Shown: in pieces, positions 1-6,946 of the stretch
Numbering within the stretch: position 1 is the stretch's first letter
How the letters are laid out: every line of letters begins with the position of its first letter
Assembly (NCBI GenBank): GCA_964421575.1
Contig: CAYQXI010000086.1
Coordinates: 1-9,258, forward strand
Source: JAAOZN01 sp964421575
GTDB taxonomy: Archaea; Thermoproteota; Nitrososphaeria; Nitrososphaerales; JAAOZN01
Direction: 5' to 3'
Length of the DNA: 9,258 nucleotides
Translations under genes and position numbers: made by a program
Notes under the pieces: generated by a model
Databases searched by the model: none
What the model was told of the DNA's origin: nothing
The model's input: the letters and a program-made list of their open reading frames with translations, nothing else

Positions 1-562
1 CTCCTGCGTCGCATCTTATGTCTCTGGGGGCTCGTTCAGCCTTCTCTTGCACATAGAAAATCTCGTTAGCCGCGCCGTTCATCTGGCTTCTTAGCTCGAT
101 GATCGCCTCTGCCACCTCTCTATCACGTAGAGCGCCTACCATTCGCCCCCAGCTCCCTACCAGAGGCTTTAGCACAACAGGGTAACCGATTTCTTCTGCA
201 GCCTTCAGAGCGGATTCTGGTGTGAACGCTATGATAGTCTTTGGTGTCGGCACACCCGCTCTGATCAAGGCTAGTGTAGACCACAGCTTGTTACCACAGA
301 TTTCTGAGACGTAGGCTCTGTTCACGACCAGAATACCTTTGCTCTCTAAGCAGGCTGAGGCGCAGGTGCCTCTGGTGTGGCTTATGCACCTCTGTAGAAC
401 CACATCGCCGTAATCTTCTTCAGCCTTGGTTTCATTTAGGTTGAAGAGGGTGGTTTTAGCGTCGACTTCCTTTACATTCAGCCCCTTTGCTCTTGCGCTA
501 TTCAGAAGCTCTTTTTCGTCCCAGCGTATGCGGTCGTAGAGCAGAGTTAGTGTTATGGTCAT
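1..562 (-). CDS. lysX: LysX/ArgX family LysW-amino acid ligase (ATP-grasp), C-terminus cut by window edge
   Basis: RimK-like ATP-grasp ligase. Family members use ATP to join the alpha-amino group of 2-aminoadipate (lysine route) or glutamate (arginine route) to the C-terminal Glu of the carrier LysW. The 187 visible residues start at ATG 562 with MTITLTLLYDRIRWDEKEL, the pre-ATP-grasp fold. Further on come NRAYVSEICGNKLWS (about 81-95), the nucleotide-binding segment KPLVGSWGR (132-140), and PRDIR (179-183), typical of LysX. The family is about 280 residues long, so roughly the last 95 lie outside the window. The missing part includes the substrate-selecting motif, so lysine (LysX), arginine (ArgX) or dual use cannot be decided. 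It begins 7 bases after the lysW stop and follows argG and lysW in one operon. That neighbourhood favours a role in arginine synthesis, but this is inference. Confidence 0.9.
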   Translation of the reverse strand, partial: MTITLTLLYDRIRWDEKELLNSARAKGLNVKEVDAKTTLFNLNETKAEEDYGDVVLQRCISHTRGTCASACLESKGILVVNRAYVSEICGNKLWSTLALIRAGVPTPKTIIAFTPESALKAAEEIGYPVVLKPLVGSWGRMVGALRDREVAEAIIELRSQMNGAANEIFYVQEKAERAPRDIRCDAG

Positions 563-569
563 CTGCTTA

Positions 570-740
570 CTATTCGCCCCAGTCCTCGCTCATGCTCTCA
601 GCTGGTTTGAGGAGTATGCCGTCCTCGTTCTTGACCACTTCGTAGTTTAGACCACAGTCTGGGCATGTGACGATTTCGCCCGAAACCGCGTCGTCTGGCA
701 CATTGATCTGGGCGTCGCATTCACTACATTTTACATTCAT
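570..740 (-). CDS. lysW: LysW amino-group carrier protein
   Basis: A 56-residue acidic carrier protein. In LysW systems the alpha-amino group of aminoadipate or glutamate is bonded to the gamma-carboxyl of the C-terminal Glu, which protects it while LysZ/Y/J/K-type enzymes act. The sequence shows two zinc-binding CxxC pairs (C5/C8 and C26/C29) and ends in the diagnostic EDWGE tail, with E56 as attachment residue. ATG 740 is set by a very strong ribosome binding site, AAGGAGGTGA on the sense strand (751-760), which directly abuts the argG stop codon. LysX follows after 7 bases, so ligase and carrier are made together. Gene length and motifs fit the family exactly. Whether this copy serves arginine, lysine or both is not visible here. 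Confidence 0.96.
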   Translation of the reverse strand: MNVKCSECDAQINVPDDAVSGEIVTCPDCGLNYEVVKNEDGILLKPAESMSEDWGE

Positions 741-750
741 CTATACCGGC

Positions 751-760
751 TCACCTCCTT
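751..760 (-). promoter_or_regulatory. Full-length Shine-Dalgarno site of lysW
   Basis: On the sense strand this reads AAGGAGGTGA, complementary over 10 bases to the usual archaeal 16S rRNA 3' end. It lies 10 bases before the lysW ATG and directly after the argG TAG. It is the longest ribosome binding site I see in the window and supports ATG 740 as the true start. Confidence 0.85.
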
Positions 761-1945
761 CTACTTTTCAAATAACTGGTATGCGGTTGTGGAGGGTAGA
801 CCCCACAAACTTACGAAACCTTCGGCAGCCCTCTGCTGAAAGACAGATGTCTTCTCATATGTGGCGAGCTTAATATCGTAGAGCGACTTCTTAGCCTTCC
901 TACCAACAACCCTAAACCCACCCTTATACAGCTTTAACCTCACGCTCCCGTTTACAGCCTTTTGAGTAGAGTCGATAAAAGCATCTAGATTTTTGCGTAG
1001 AGGGTCGACCCAGAGCCCGCTGTAGACGAGCCAAGCCCACTCCCTATCAACAATCTCCTTGAACATCAGCTGGTGTCTTGTTAGGACCATCTTCTCAAGG
1101 TCTTTATGTGCCTCTATGATGCATACTGCTGCTGGACACTCATAGACTTCTCTTGACTTGATACCAACCAACCTATCTTCGATATGGTCAATGACACCCA
1201 CACCGTGCAGACCAGCCTTCTCATTAAGGGATGATATGAGCTCGATGGGAGCCATCTCCGAGCCATCTAAGGAAACTGGTACACCATCCTCAAACCCCAA
1301 CTCAACATAAGCAGGCTCATCAGGCGTCTTCGACACCGGCTTCACCCACTCGAACGCATCTTCAGGCGGCTCAAAGTCAGGCTGCTCAAGAGGACCGCTT
1401 TCTATCGACCTACCCCAGAGATTCTGATCTATGCTGAAGACGGACTTCTTCTCCACAACAGGCACACCATGCTCTTTCGCGTATTGAATCTCTTCTTCTC
1501 TTGAGAGGTTCCATTCACGCACCGGGGCTATAATCTTTAGTTGTGGTGCCAGCGCCTTGACCGTAACATCGAATCTGACTTGATCGTTCCCCTTACCTGT
1601 GCATCCGTGCGCTACCGCATCTGCCTTCTCTTTTAGAGCTATTTCAACGAGCTTGCTCGCTATAAGGGGTCTGGCGAGGGCGGTTGAGAGAGGGTATTTG
1701 CCCTCGTAGAGCCCGTTGGCTTTAATCGATGGATATATGTAGTCTTTGACGAACTCTTCTTTAGCGTCGATGCTGTAGTGTCTTTCGACCCCCAGCATCT
1801 TGGCCTTCTCCGCTATAGCCTTTAGGTCTTCTTGCTGTCCGACATCTACGGTGAGAGTCACTACTTTAGCACTGTATTTTTCCTCGAGCCACTTTATGGC
1901 TACGGAGGTGTCTAACCCTCCGGAGTATGCTAATATGACCTTCAT
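761..1945 (-). CDS. argG: Argininosuccinate synthase
   Basis: Cytoplasmic enzyme that condenses citrulline and aspartate with ATP to argininosuccinate, the penultimate step of arginine synthesis. The 394-residue product has the PP-loop AYSGGLDTS (6-14) for ATP, the HGCTGKGNDQVRF motif (113-125), and the C-terminal segment GFVSLWGLP. Family length is about 400. I chose ATG 1945 because MKVILAYSGGLDTS is the normal N-terminus. The frame stays open upstream to 2044, but those 33 codons run through the promoter and match nothing in the family. There is no ribosome binding site before ATG 1945. The TATA element near 1980 predicts a leader of only about 9 bases. It is first gene of the argG-lysW-lysX operon and is divergent from the ACT-protein/argH unit. 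Confidence 0.97.
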   Translation of the reverse strand: MKVILAYSGGLDTSVAIKWLEEKYSAKVVTLTVDVGQQEDLKAIAEKAKMLGVERHYSIDAKEEFVKDYIYPSIKANGLYEGKYPLSTALARPLIASKLVEIALKEKADAVAHGCTGKGNDQVRFDVTVKALAPQLKIIAPVREWNLSREEEIQYAKEHGVPVVEKKSVFSIDQNLWGRSIESGPLEQPDFEPPEDAFEWVKPVSKTPDEPAYVELGFEDGVPVSLDGSEMAPIELISSLNEKAGLHGVGVIDHIEDRLVGIKSREVYECPAAVCIIEAHKDLEKMVLTRHQLMFKEIVDREWAWLVYSGLWVDPLRKNLDAFIDSTQKAVNGSVRLKLYKGGFRVVGRKAKKSLYDIKLATYEKTSVFQQRAAEGFVSLWGLPSTTAYQLFEK

Positions 1946-1973
1946 CAAGGTTTGAACTCTGCCTATAGTAACG

Positions 1974-1987
1974 TTTTTATATTTTTT
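1974..1987. promoter_or_regulatory. Shared, near-symmetric TATA element between argG and the ACT-protein/argH operon
   Basis: The run TTTTTATATTTTTT (1974-1987) is AT-rich and reads as a TATA box on both strands (core TTTATATTT; AAATATAAA on the other strand), centred at 1980. With the usual archaeal spacing of about 26 bases, transcription would start near 1954 leftward, 9 bases before the argG ATG. Rightward it would start near 2006, at the TTG 2007 start of the ACT protein. No other TATA-like run exists in the 61 bases between the two starts. The element is seen; its use in both directions is inferred. Confidence 0.65.
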
Positions 1988-2006
1988 GGTGTTGTCCGTA
2001 TCAAGT

Positions 2007-2717
2007 TTGGGTATAGTTGACTTGGTTTCGGTCAAACCGACCATAATCCAAGCTGTTAGGGATGTTGTGGATAGTGATCTCTCTATTCAAGATGCGTTAG
2101 ATAGGGGCTACGGTAATCTAACGGCTATTGCGAGGGTGCTGAAGCCTGCTGTGGAGGAGAGGCTCGGCCGTGGAGTGAAGATTGAAAGTTTGGTTACTTC
2201 TCTTAAGAGGCTGAGGGGGAGATATAAGGTTGTTGCGGAAGACGTTCTTGATGTGGTTATGAACAGCACGGTAACCGTTCGCACGGATGTCGCAAAGCTC
2301 TCGGTTGAAAAAAGAAGGAAAACCCTTGAGGCGGTTGGTAATCTGCTTCTAAGCTATAGAGAGGAGTTTCTTCAGATATCTGAGAGTATAGATGCGATTA
2401 CACTTCTCTTTGACCAGAGGTTATATGAGGGTGTTGTGAAGCTGTTTAGAAGCGATGAGATCCTTGAGAGCACAACCAATCTGGCTGCAATAATAGTTAG
2501 GAGCCCTATTAAGATAATAAAGACACCAGGCTGTGCTGTATCTTTCATAACGCAGCTCTCGAGAAGGCACATAAATATTGAGGATACGATAAGCTGCTAC
2601 ACCGACACAATAATAGTAGTGAGCATGGTTGATGCTGGAAGGGCTTTTACAGCACTAACAGACTACATAGCCTCGGCGAGGCGATTGAAAAAGAACGCAA
2701 AAAGGAGAAGTGGCTAA
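2007..2717 (+). CDS. ACT-domain protein with HTH-like N-terminus, probable amino-acid-responsive regulator
   Basis: A protein of 236 residues if it starts at TTG 2007. The N-terminal part (about 10-75) is helical, containing GYGNLTAIARVLKPAVEER and SLVTSLKRLRGRY, and looks like a small DNA-binding or HTH-like domain. The C-terminal part (about 160-225) has the look of an ACT domain, as in aspartokinase: LAAIIVRSPIKIIKTPG, then RRHINIEDTISCYTDT and a closing VDAGRAFTAL. ACT domains bind amino acids and control enzymes or regulators. The frame has no ATG near its start. TTG 1986, GTG 1989 and TTG 1992 lie in or beside the TATA element, so I prefer the leaderless TTG 2007; TTG 2022 is possible. 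It overlaps argH by 8 bases and is divergent from argG, so sensing arginine or a precursor is a reasonable inference. I do not recognise an established gene name. Confidence 0.8.
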   Translation: MGIVDLVSVKPTIIQAVRDVVDSDLSIQDALDRGYGNLTAIARVLKPAVEERLGRGVKIESLVTSLKRLRGRYKVVAEDVLDVVMNSTVTVRTDVAKLSVEKRRKTLEAVGNLLLSYREEFLQISESIDAITLLFDQRLYEGVVKLFRSDEILESTTNLAAIIVRSPIKIIKTPGCAVSFITQLSRRHINIEDTISCYTDTIIVVSMVDAGRAFTALTDYIASARRLKKNAKRRSG

Positions 2718-4212
2718 GTTGACCAAAGGTATCCTAAGAAAGGGAAGGCTACCAGAGGAGATGGACAAATCCGCAGTAGAGTACACAAGCTCCCTCCTTA
2801 TCGATGAAGAGATCTTCGAAGCGGATCTCAAAGTGACCGAGGCGCACGTCGCTATGCTGATCAAACAAAAGATAATCCCTTCTGAAGCCGGGGCGAAGAT
2901 ACTCTCCGCACTTCAGCATATAAGGGCTAAGGGTTATAGTGAGGTAGCTAAAGAGGGGTTCGAGGACATTCATGAAGCAATAGAATCGAAGGTTATAGAG
3001 ATTGTGGGCGAGCAAGGCGGCTGGCTCCACACAGCCAGATCAAGAAACGATGAAGTAGCAACCTGTCTAAGAATCAGACTAAGAGAGTATTTGCTAGATA
3101 TAGCTGAAAGCCTACTTACCCTCCTACAGACCCTTTTAGACAGAGCGAGAAGCGAAAAAGATACTTTAGCGCCGGGATTCACCCATACTCAAATCGCTCA
3201 GCCTACAACTTTCGGGCACCTACTCGCAGCACACTTCGAGGCCTTAGCACGAGACCTAACAAGGTTACTTGAGGTGTACGGTAGGGTTAATCTTTCGCCA
3301 CTTGGCTCAGGCGCTTTGACGACCACAAGCCACAAGATAGATAGGCGTCTAACGGCAGAGCTGCTCGGCTTCGACGGCATACTAACTAACTCTATGGATG
3401 GCGTGGGTTCAAGAGACTTCATCTTAGAGGCTCTAGCCGCCTACGCGCTAATAGCCACAGATCTAAGCAGGCTCTGCGAGGAGATAGTACTCTTCAGCTC
3501 AGACGGCTACAAGATGGTTGAACTTGCTGATGAATACTCATCGACCAGCAGCATTATGCCCCAGAAGAAGAACCCTGATTCGGCTGAGATTGCGCGAGCA
3601 AAGTGTGCACGCATAGTTGGTCTGCTTACAGCAGCCTTCACACTCTGTAAGGGTCTTCCATTCTCCTACAACCGAGACTTTCAGGAGTTGAATGCAATCC
3701 TTTGGGAGGGCTGTAAACTAACCCTCTCTACACTCAAGATAGTTGAGCGTATGGTCGCTACGCTTAAGGTCGATAGAAGTAGGATGAGGATGCTTGTGGA
3801 GCAGAGCTACGCTACAGCAACAGAGCTTGCAGACACCTTAGTAAGAGAGTGCGGTGTACCATTTAGAGCCGCGCATACAATAGTCGGAATGTTAGTTAAG
3901 GAAGCAGTGGAAAAGGGGATTGAGCCCTCTAAGATAAACCTCGAGGCAATAAACAGCTGCTCAAAGAAGGTCTTAGGCAGAACCCTATCCCTATCTGAAG
4001 AAGCTGTTAGAAACGCACTCAACCCCGCTACCTTCATAGCTAGAAGGGAAGTGGAAGGCGGACCAGCGCCACAAACCCTAGCCAAAGTCTTGGTTGAGAA
4101 GGAAGGTTGGTTAGATAGTATGCGTGCTTCAATTAAAGAGAAGAGGCTTAGACTACAGATGGCTCAAGAAAGATTGAGCAGCATAGTATCTGACTACCTT
4201 AAACTACAGTAA
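2710..4212 (+). CDS. argH: Argininosuccinate lyase
   Basis: Splits argininosuccinate into arginine and fumarate, the last step of arginine synthesis; it works as a cytoplasmic homotetramer of the fumarase/aspartase superfamily. The 500-residue product shows HTARSRNDEVAT (107-118), HTQIAQPTTFGH (159-170), and the superfamily signature SSTSSIMPQKKNPD (277-290) with the catalytic serine loop. At 500 residues it is slightly longer than the usual 450-490. It overlaps the ACT-protein gene by 8 bases (GTG 2710). The AAAGGAG at 2701-2707 is only 2 bases before that GTG but 11 bases before the in-frame TTG 2719, so a start three codons later is equally possible. A T-run follows 28 bases after the stop. 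It completes the pathway of the divergent argG operon. Confidence 0.97.
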   Translation: MAKLTKGILRKGRLPEEMDKSAVEYTSSLLIDEEIFEADLKVTEAHVAMLIKQKIIPSEAGAKILSALQHIRAKGYSEVAKEGFEDIHEAIESKVIEIVGEQGGWLHTARSRNDEVATCLRIRLREYLLDIAESLLTLLQTLLDRARSEKDTLAPGFTHTQIAQPTTFGHLLAAHFEALARDLTRLLEVYGRVNLSPLGSGALTTTSHKIDRRLTAELLGFDGILTNSMDGVGSRDFILEALAAYALIATDLSRLCEEIVLFSSDGYKMVELADEYSSTSSIMPQKKNPDSAEIARAKCARIVGLLTAAFTLCKGLPFSYNRDFQELNAILWEGCKLTLSTLKIVERMVATLKVDRSRMRMLVEQSYATATELADTLVRECGVPFRAAHTIVGMLVKEAVEKGIEPSKINLEAINSCSKKVLGRTLSLSEEAVRNALNPATFIARREVEGGPAPQTLAKVLVEKEGWLDSMRASIKEKRLRLQMAQERLSSIVSDYLKLQ

Positions 4213-4238
4213 CCTAATAGCACCTCCGGATAGTGAGA

Positions 4239-4246
4239 AATTTTTT
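4239..4246 (+). terminator. T-run after argH
   Basis: AATTTTTT (4239-4246) lies 26 bases after the argH stop. Archaeal transcription commonly ends at such T-tracts without a hairpin. The run overlaps the stop codon of the convergent DUF371 gene (4245-4247), so the two transcripts meet tail to tail with almost no spacer. Inferred from sequence only. Confidence 0.5.
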
Positions 4247-4667
4247 AGGTTTCCACTTCTATCAGAAGGTAGCCTCTGCAACCTTCTGACTTCAGCCGAT
4301 TAACAATATCTCTTGGGATGTCACACGCGGCCGCAGTCGCTTTCACCGCGAGCGTCCGAGGGCATATGTAACTGCTGCGCCTAACAACTATATCCTCTTC
4401 ATCTGTTAGTGTTAGTTGTGGCGAACCTTTGGCCCTAACCTTAAAGCTTAGGTCGCCTACGCAAATAGTGAGGTGCACAACCCCTCCTTTTCGTAGTGCT
4501 TCTTTGATCCTCCAATCGAGGTCTGCACAGGCTTTGTCAGCTGCGACGCCGATTATACAGTCCCCTCTTTTTGTGAGGCTCTTGGATTTCGTGATCTCGA
4601 ATGTTGTTTTATGTGTAGCGCTGATATTCACATGCCCGCTAAATGTGATGCGCTCAGACACCCTCAA
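4245..4667 (-). CDS. DUF371 family protein (conserved archaeal, unknown function)
   Basis: A 140-residue soluble protein with no signal peptide or membrane segment. It matches the archaeal DUF371 family (COG2090-type) as I remember it. The N-terminal strand carries GHVNISATHKTTFEITK, followed by LTKRGDCIIGVAADKACADL (about 31-50), the most conserved block. The C-terminus has AACDIPRDIVNRLKSEGCRG, ending in a short strand. No catalytic function is established that I know of, and I do not propose one. The start is TTG 4667; GTG 4661, two codons later, is an alternative, and there is no ATG. It is convergent with argH and divergent from psmA, and seems to share a TATA element with psmA. It is therefore transcribed alone in this window. 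Confidence 0.88.
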   Translation of the reverse strand: MRVSERITFSGHVNISATHKTTFEITKSKSLTKRGDCIIGVAADKACADLDWRIKEALRKGGVVHLTICVGDLSFKVRAKGSPQLTLTDEEDIVVRRSSYICPRTLAVKATAAACDIPRDIVNRLKSEGCRGYLLIEVET

Positions 4668-4695
4668 CCTTTAACCACCAGAGGTTGTGTTAATG

Positions 4696-4703
4696 TTTAA
4701 ATT
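4696..4703. promoter_or_regulatory. Shared palindromic TATA element between DUF371 gene and psmA
   Basis: TTTAAATT with the perfectly palindromic core TTTAAA (4696-4701) lies in the 71 bases between the two divergent starts. A spacing of about 26 bases puts the psmA transcription start near 4724, a 14-base leader that includes AAGGG at 4726-4730. It puts the DUF371 start near 4672, five bases before TTG 4667. Direction of use is inferred, not shown. Confidence 0.55.
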
Positions 4704-4738
4704 CATCGGTAAAGTAAGGATAGATAAGGGATGCGGTT

Positions 4739-5473
4739 ATGTTTCCAGCAGCGGCAGGATATGATAGGGCGATAACAGTATTTTCACCAGACGGTAGGCT
4801 ATATCAAGTAGAATACGCGATAGAAACTGTTAGAAGAGGAACCTTAGCCGTTGGGATAAAGGCGGCTGATGGCGTTGTGCTCGCGGTAGAAGAGAAGACG
4901 AGAAAACTTCAGAGCCAGACGAGCGCTCAAAAGATCTTCCAAGTCGATGAGCATATCGCTGTAGCAGCCGCAGGCTATATCCCAGACGCCAGAGTGCAGG
5001 TAGATCACGCGAGGATAATAGCGCAGAGTAATAGGCTGATCTACGATGAACCAGCCGAAGTTGAAACCATAGCTAGAAGGATAGCCGATATATGCCAACA
5101 GTTCACTCAGTATGCTGGTGTCAGACCATTCGGTGTCTCACTTATAATAGCGGGTGTAGACAGAAACGGCCCAGCTATCTACTTGACAGATCCGAGCGGC
5201 ACTTACCTCGGATACGAGGCTGTGGCTATAGGTGCAGGGAGCGATCAAGTGATGGAGTTTCTTGAGCAGAACTATCAGCCGAATAAGAAGCTTGAGGAAG
5301 CCTGTGTGCTAGCGATCGAGGCCATCTACACCGTTAGTGAAGACAAGTCTGGTATAAAGCACATAAAGATAGCCGTGGTAGATGCGGCGACGAAGAAGAT
5401 GAGGTTCCTCACAGAAAAAGAGATAGAAGAGCTGGCAAGTAGAGCTAGAAATAGGGAGAAGCCGAAGCAGTAA
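4739..5473 (+). CDS. psmA: 20S proteasome alpha subunit
   Basis: Forms the outer seven-membered rings of the archaeal 20S proteasome, which gate substrate entry to the beta-subunit chamber and dock AAA ATPases such as PAN. The 244 residues begin MFPAAAGYDRAITVFSPDGR; the gate residues Tyr8-Asp9-Arg10 sit at the canonical numbers, which strongly supports ATG 4739. Next come LYQVEYAIETVRRGT (about 21-35), GYIPDARVQVDHAR in the middle, and PFGVSLIIAGVD. The charged C-terminal helix is EKEIEELASRARNREKPKQ. There is no N-terminal catalytic Thr, as expected for alpha. AAGGG at 4726-4730 is the ribosome binding site, 8 bases upstream. It heads the exosome superoperon, a known archaeal arrangement, though sbds has its own TATA-like box after a 91-base gap. 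Confidence 0.97.
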   Translation: MFPAAAGYDRAITVFSPDGRLYQVEYAIETVRRGTLAVGIKAADGVVLAVEEKTRKLQSQTSAQKIFQVDEHIAVAAAGYIPDARVQVDHARIIAQSNRLIYDEPAEVETIARRIADICQQFTQYAGVRPFGVSLIIAGVDRNGPAIYLTDPSGTYLGYEAVAIGAGSDQVMEFLEQNYQPNKKLEEACVLAIEAIYTVSEDKSGIKHIKIAVVDAATKKMRFLTEKEIEELASRARNREKPKQ

Positions 5474-5516
5474 AAAGAACAGCGTTTTATTAGCGACTCA
5501 GAAGTTGAAATACTAG

Positions 5517-5524
5517 TTTAAATA
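5517..5524 (+). promoter_or_regulatory. TATA-like box upstream of sbds
   Basis: TTTAAATA (5517-5524) in the 91-base gap after psmA predicts a transcription start near 5546 and a leader of about 19 bases. That leader contains GGGAG at 5556-5560 ahead of ATG 5565. TTTTATT at 5484-5490 could end some psmA transcripts first. Together they suggest that sbds and downstream genes may be expressed independently of psmA. Confidence 0.5.
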
Positions 5525-5564
5525 GCCTACTTTACTATCTTCTGTCTAACTGGTAGGGAGAGGT

Positions 5565-6257
5565 ATGTCGACAAAATACACTATAGTTCGGCTCACAGTG
5601 GGTGGTGAGCATTTTGAGATATTGGTAAATCCAGATGCCGCTTTGAACTATAAGATGGGTAAGAATATACCGCCCTCACAAGTTATAGTTGTTGATGAAG
5701 TCTTTTCTGACGCCTCGAAAGGGTTACGTGTTTCAACCGAAAAGCTTCAGAAGTATTTTCAGACAACTAACGTATCACAAGCAGCATTAACCATTCTTAA
5801 TAAGGGTGAACTCCAGCTAACTACCGAGCAGAGAAGAAGGCTCATTAACGAGAAGAGGAAGCAGATAATAGAGATTATCTCGAGGAATTATGTAGACCCT
5901 AGGACAGGCTTGCCGCACCCACCTCTTAGAATTGAGCAAGCGCTACAGGAGGCAAAGGTATCTATTGATCCATTCAAGAGCGCGGAGGAGCAGACTAAAA
6001 CGATAGTTGAGCAGCTCAGAGCCATCCTCCCACTTAAATCCGAGAGGATCAGATTACTGATTAGAATACCGCCCCAATACGCACCTCAGAGTGTTGGGAT
6101 AATTAAGAGCTACGGCGAAATAGTTAAGGAAGACTGGGGTGAAGACGGCTCCATGACAGCAATCGTAGATATACCAGCAGGCATTCATTCTACACTTGTG
6201 GAGAAACTCGGTTCAACAACAAAAGGCTCAGCCCAGATCTCAGTAGCGAAGGCTTGA
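5565..6257 (+). CDS. sbds: Ribosome maturation protein SBDS (Sdo1)
   Basis: Archaeal orthologue of the Shwachman-Bodian-Diamond protein. In eukaryotes SBDS works with the GTPase EFL1 to release eIF6 from the 60S subunit; in archaea a role in large-subunit maturation is inferred. Of 230 residues, the N-terminal FYSH domain (about 1-90) includes GGEHFEILVNPDAALNYK, VDEVFSDASKG and FQTTN. The central helical domain has LTTEQRRRLINEKRKQII and ISRNYVDPRTGLPHPPLR, the most conserved SBDS block. The C-terminal ferredoxin-like domain runs from about 160 and includes LLIRIPPQYA and EDWGEDGSM. The length is typical. ATG 5565 follows GGGAG by 4 bases. Its stop overlaps a possible TTG start of rrp4, so the two are almost certainly cotranscribed. 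Confidence 0.96.
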   Translation: MSTKYTIVRLTVGGEHFEILVNPDAALNYKMGKNIPPSQVIVVDEVFSDASKGLRVSTEKLQKYFQTTNVSQAALTILNKGELQLTTEQRRRLINEKRKQIIEIISRNYVDPRTGLPHPPLRIEQALQEAKVSIDPFKSAEEQTKTIVEQLRAILPLKSERIRLLIRIPPQYAPQSVGIIKSYGEIVKEDWGEDGSMTAIVDIPAGIHSTLVEKLGSTTKGSAQISVAKA

Positions 6258-6262
6258 TCAAA

Positions 6263-6946
6263 ATGCCGGAAGTCAAAAGAAAATATGTCATACCGGGGGA
6301 GCTGATAACCGAAGGCAACTACAGACCACTAGCAAACGTCGTTAAAAGAGGCAATAAGTTCTATTCGACAAGGATAGGGTTAGCAGAATTTGGGCAAGAG
6401 GGTGTTAGAGTAATACCTTTAACAGGTCCTTATATACCGAGGGTAGACGACCTTGTAATCGGTAAGATCGTTGACTACTCAGCCTTCGTCTGGGAGGTGG
6501 ATATCAACTCCTGTTTCATGGCTTACTTACCAGCGAAAAACGTGTATGGCAAGAATTTTACACCCGGGCAAGAGTCTCTTGTTAAGAAGTTTGATGTTGG
6601 TGACTTAATAGCGGCGGTAGTTACAGCCTTTGATCGAACCAGAGACCCTATCCTTTCGGTCTCCGGTCCGGGTTTAGGCAAGATCACTAAGGGAGAAGTT
6701 GTTAAAATAGCGCCTACTAAGGTTCCTAGGCTTATTGGTAAGAAGGGTTCTATGATAAGGACGATAGAGGCTGGAACAGGCTGTAAGCTTACGATAGGGC
6801 AGAACGGGGTGATAGTAGTAGTCGGCCGACCAGAAGGGATAATAAAGGCGGTGAAGGCGATCAAGCTGGTTGAAGAGGAGGCTCACCTAGCAGATTTGAC
6901 CAAAAAAGTTCAAGCTATGCTGGGAGTTAAGGAAGAAGGTGGTTGA
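6263..6946 (+). CDS. rrp4: Exosome RNA-binding subunit Rrp4
   Basis: Cap protein of the archaeal exosome; three copies (or the related Csl4) sit on the Rrp41-Rrp42 ring and feed RNA into it. From ATG 6263 it has 227 residues. The N-terminal domain holds VIPGELITEGNYRP, the S1 domain (about 60-130) holds RVDDLVIGKIVDYSAFVW, and the KH domain (about 150-205) holds VPRLIGKKGSMI with its GxxG loop. An in-frame TTG at 6254, overlapping the sbds TGA, would add three residues (230). I prefer ATG because GAAGG at 6248-6252 is at a workable 10-base distance from it and only one base from the TTG. It overlaps rrp41 by 8 bases, which matches stoichiometric assembly. Confidence 0.96.
   Translation: MPEVKRKYVIPGELITEGNYRPLANVVKRGNKFYSTRIGLAEFGQEGVRVIPLTGPYIPRVDDLVIGKIVDYSAFVWEVDINSCFMAYLPAKNVYGKNFTPGQESLVKKFDVGDLIAAVVTAFDRTRDPILSVSGPGLGKITKGEVVKIAPTKVPRLIGKKGSMIRTIEAGTGCKLTIGQNGVIVVVGRPEGIIKAVKAIKLVEEEAHLADLTKKVQAMLGVKEEGG

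Noticed and set aside
667..873. Plus-strand frame across lysW and the end of argG
   Set aside because: It lies opposite two confident genes with clear motifs and has no family features of its own.
1986..2006. Start of the ACT protein at TTG 1986, GTG 1989 or TTG 1992
   Set aside because: These codons lie in or next to the TATA element, so they would be upstream of the predicted transcription start near 2006.
1946..2044. N-terminal extension of ArgG by 33 codons
   Set aside because: The frame is open, but the true family N-terminus MKVILAYSGG starts at 1945, and the extension runs through the TATA element.
4731..4775. Short 14-codon frame starting at ATG 4731 and overlapping the psmA start
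   Set aside because: AAGGG directly abuts this ATG, leaving no spacer, while it is well placed for ATG 4739. The product resembles nothing.
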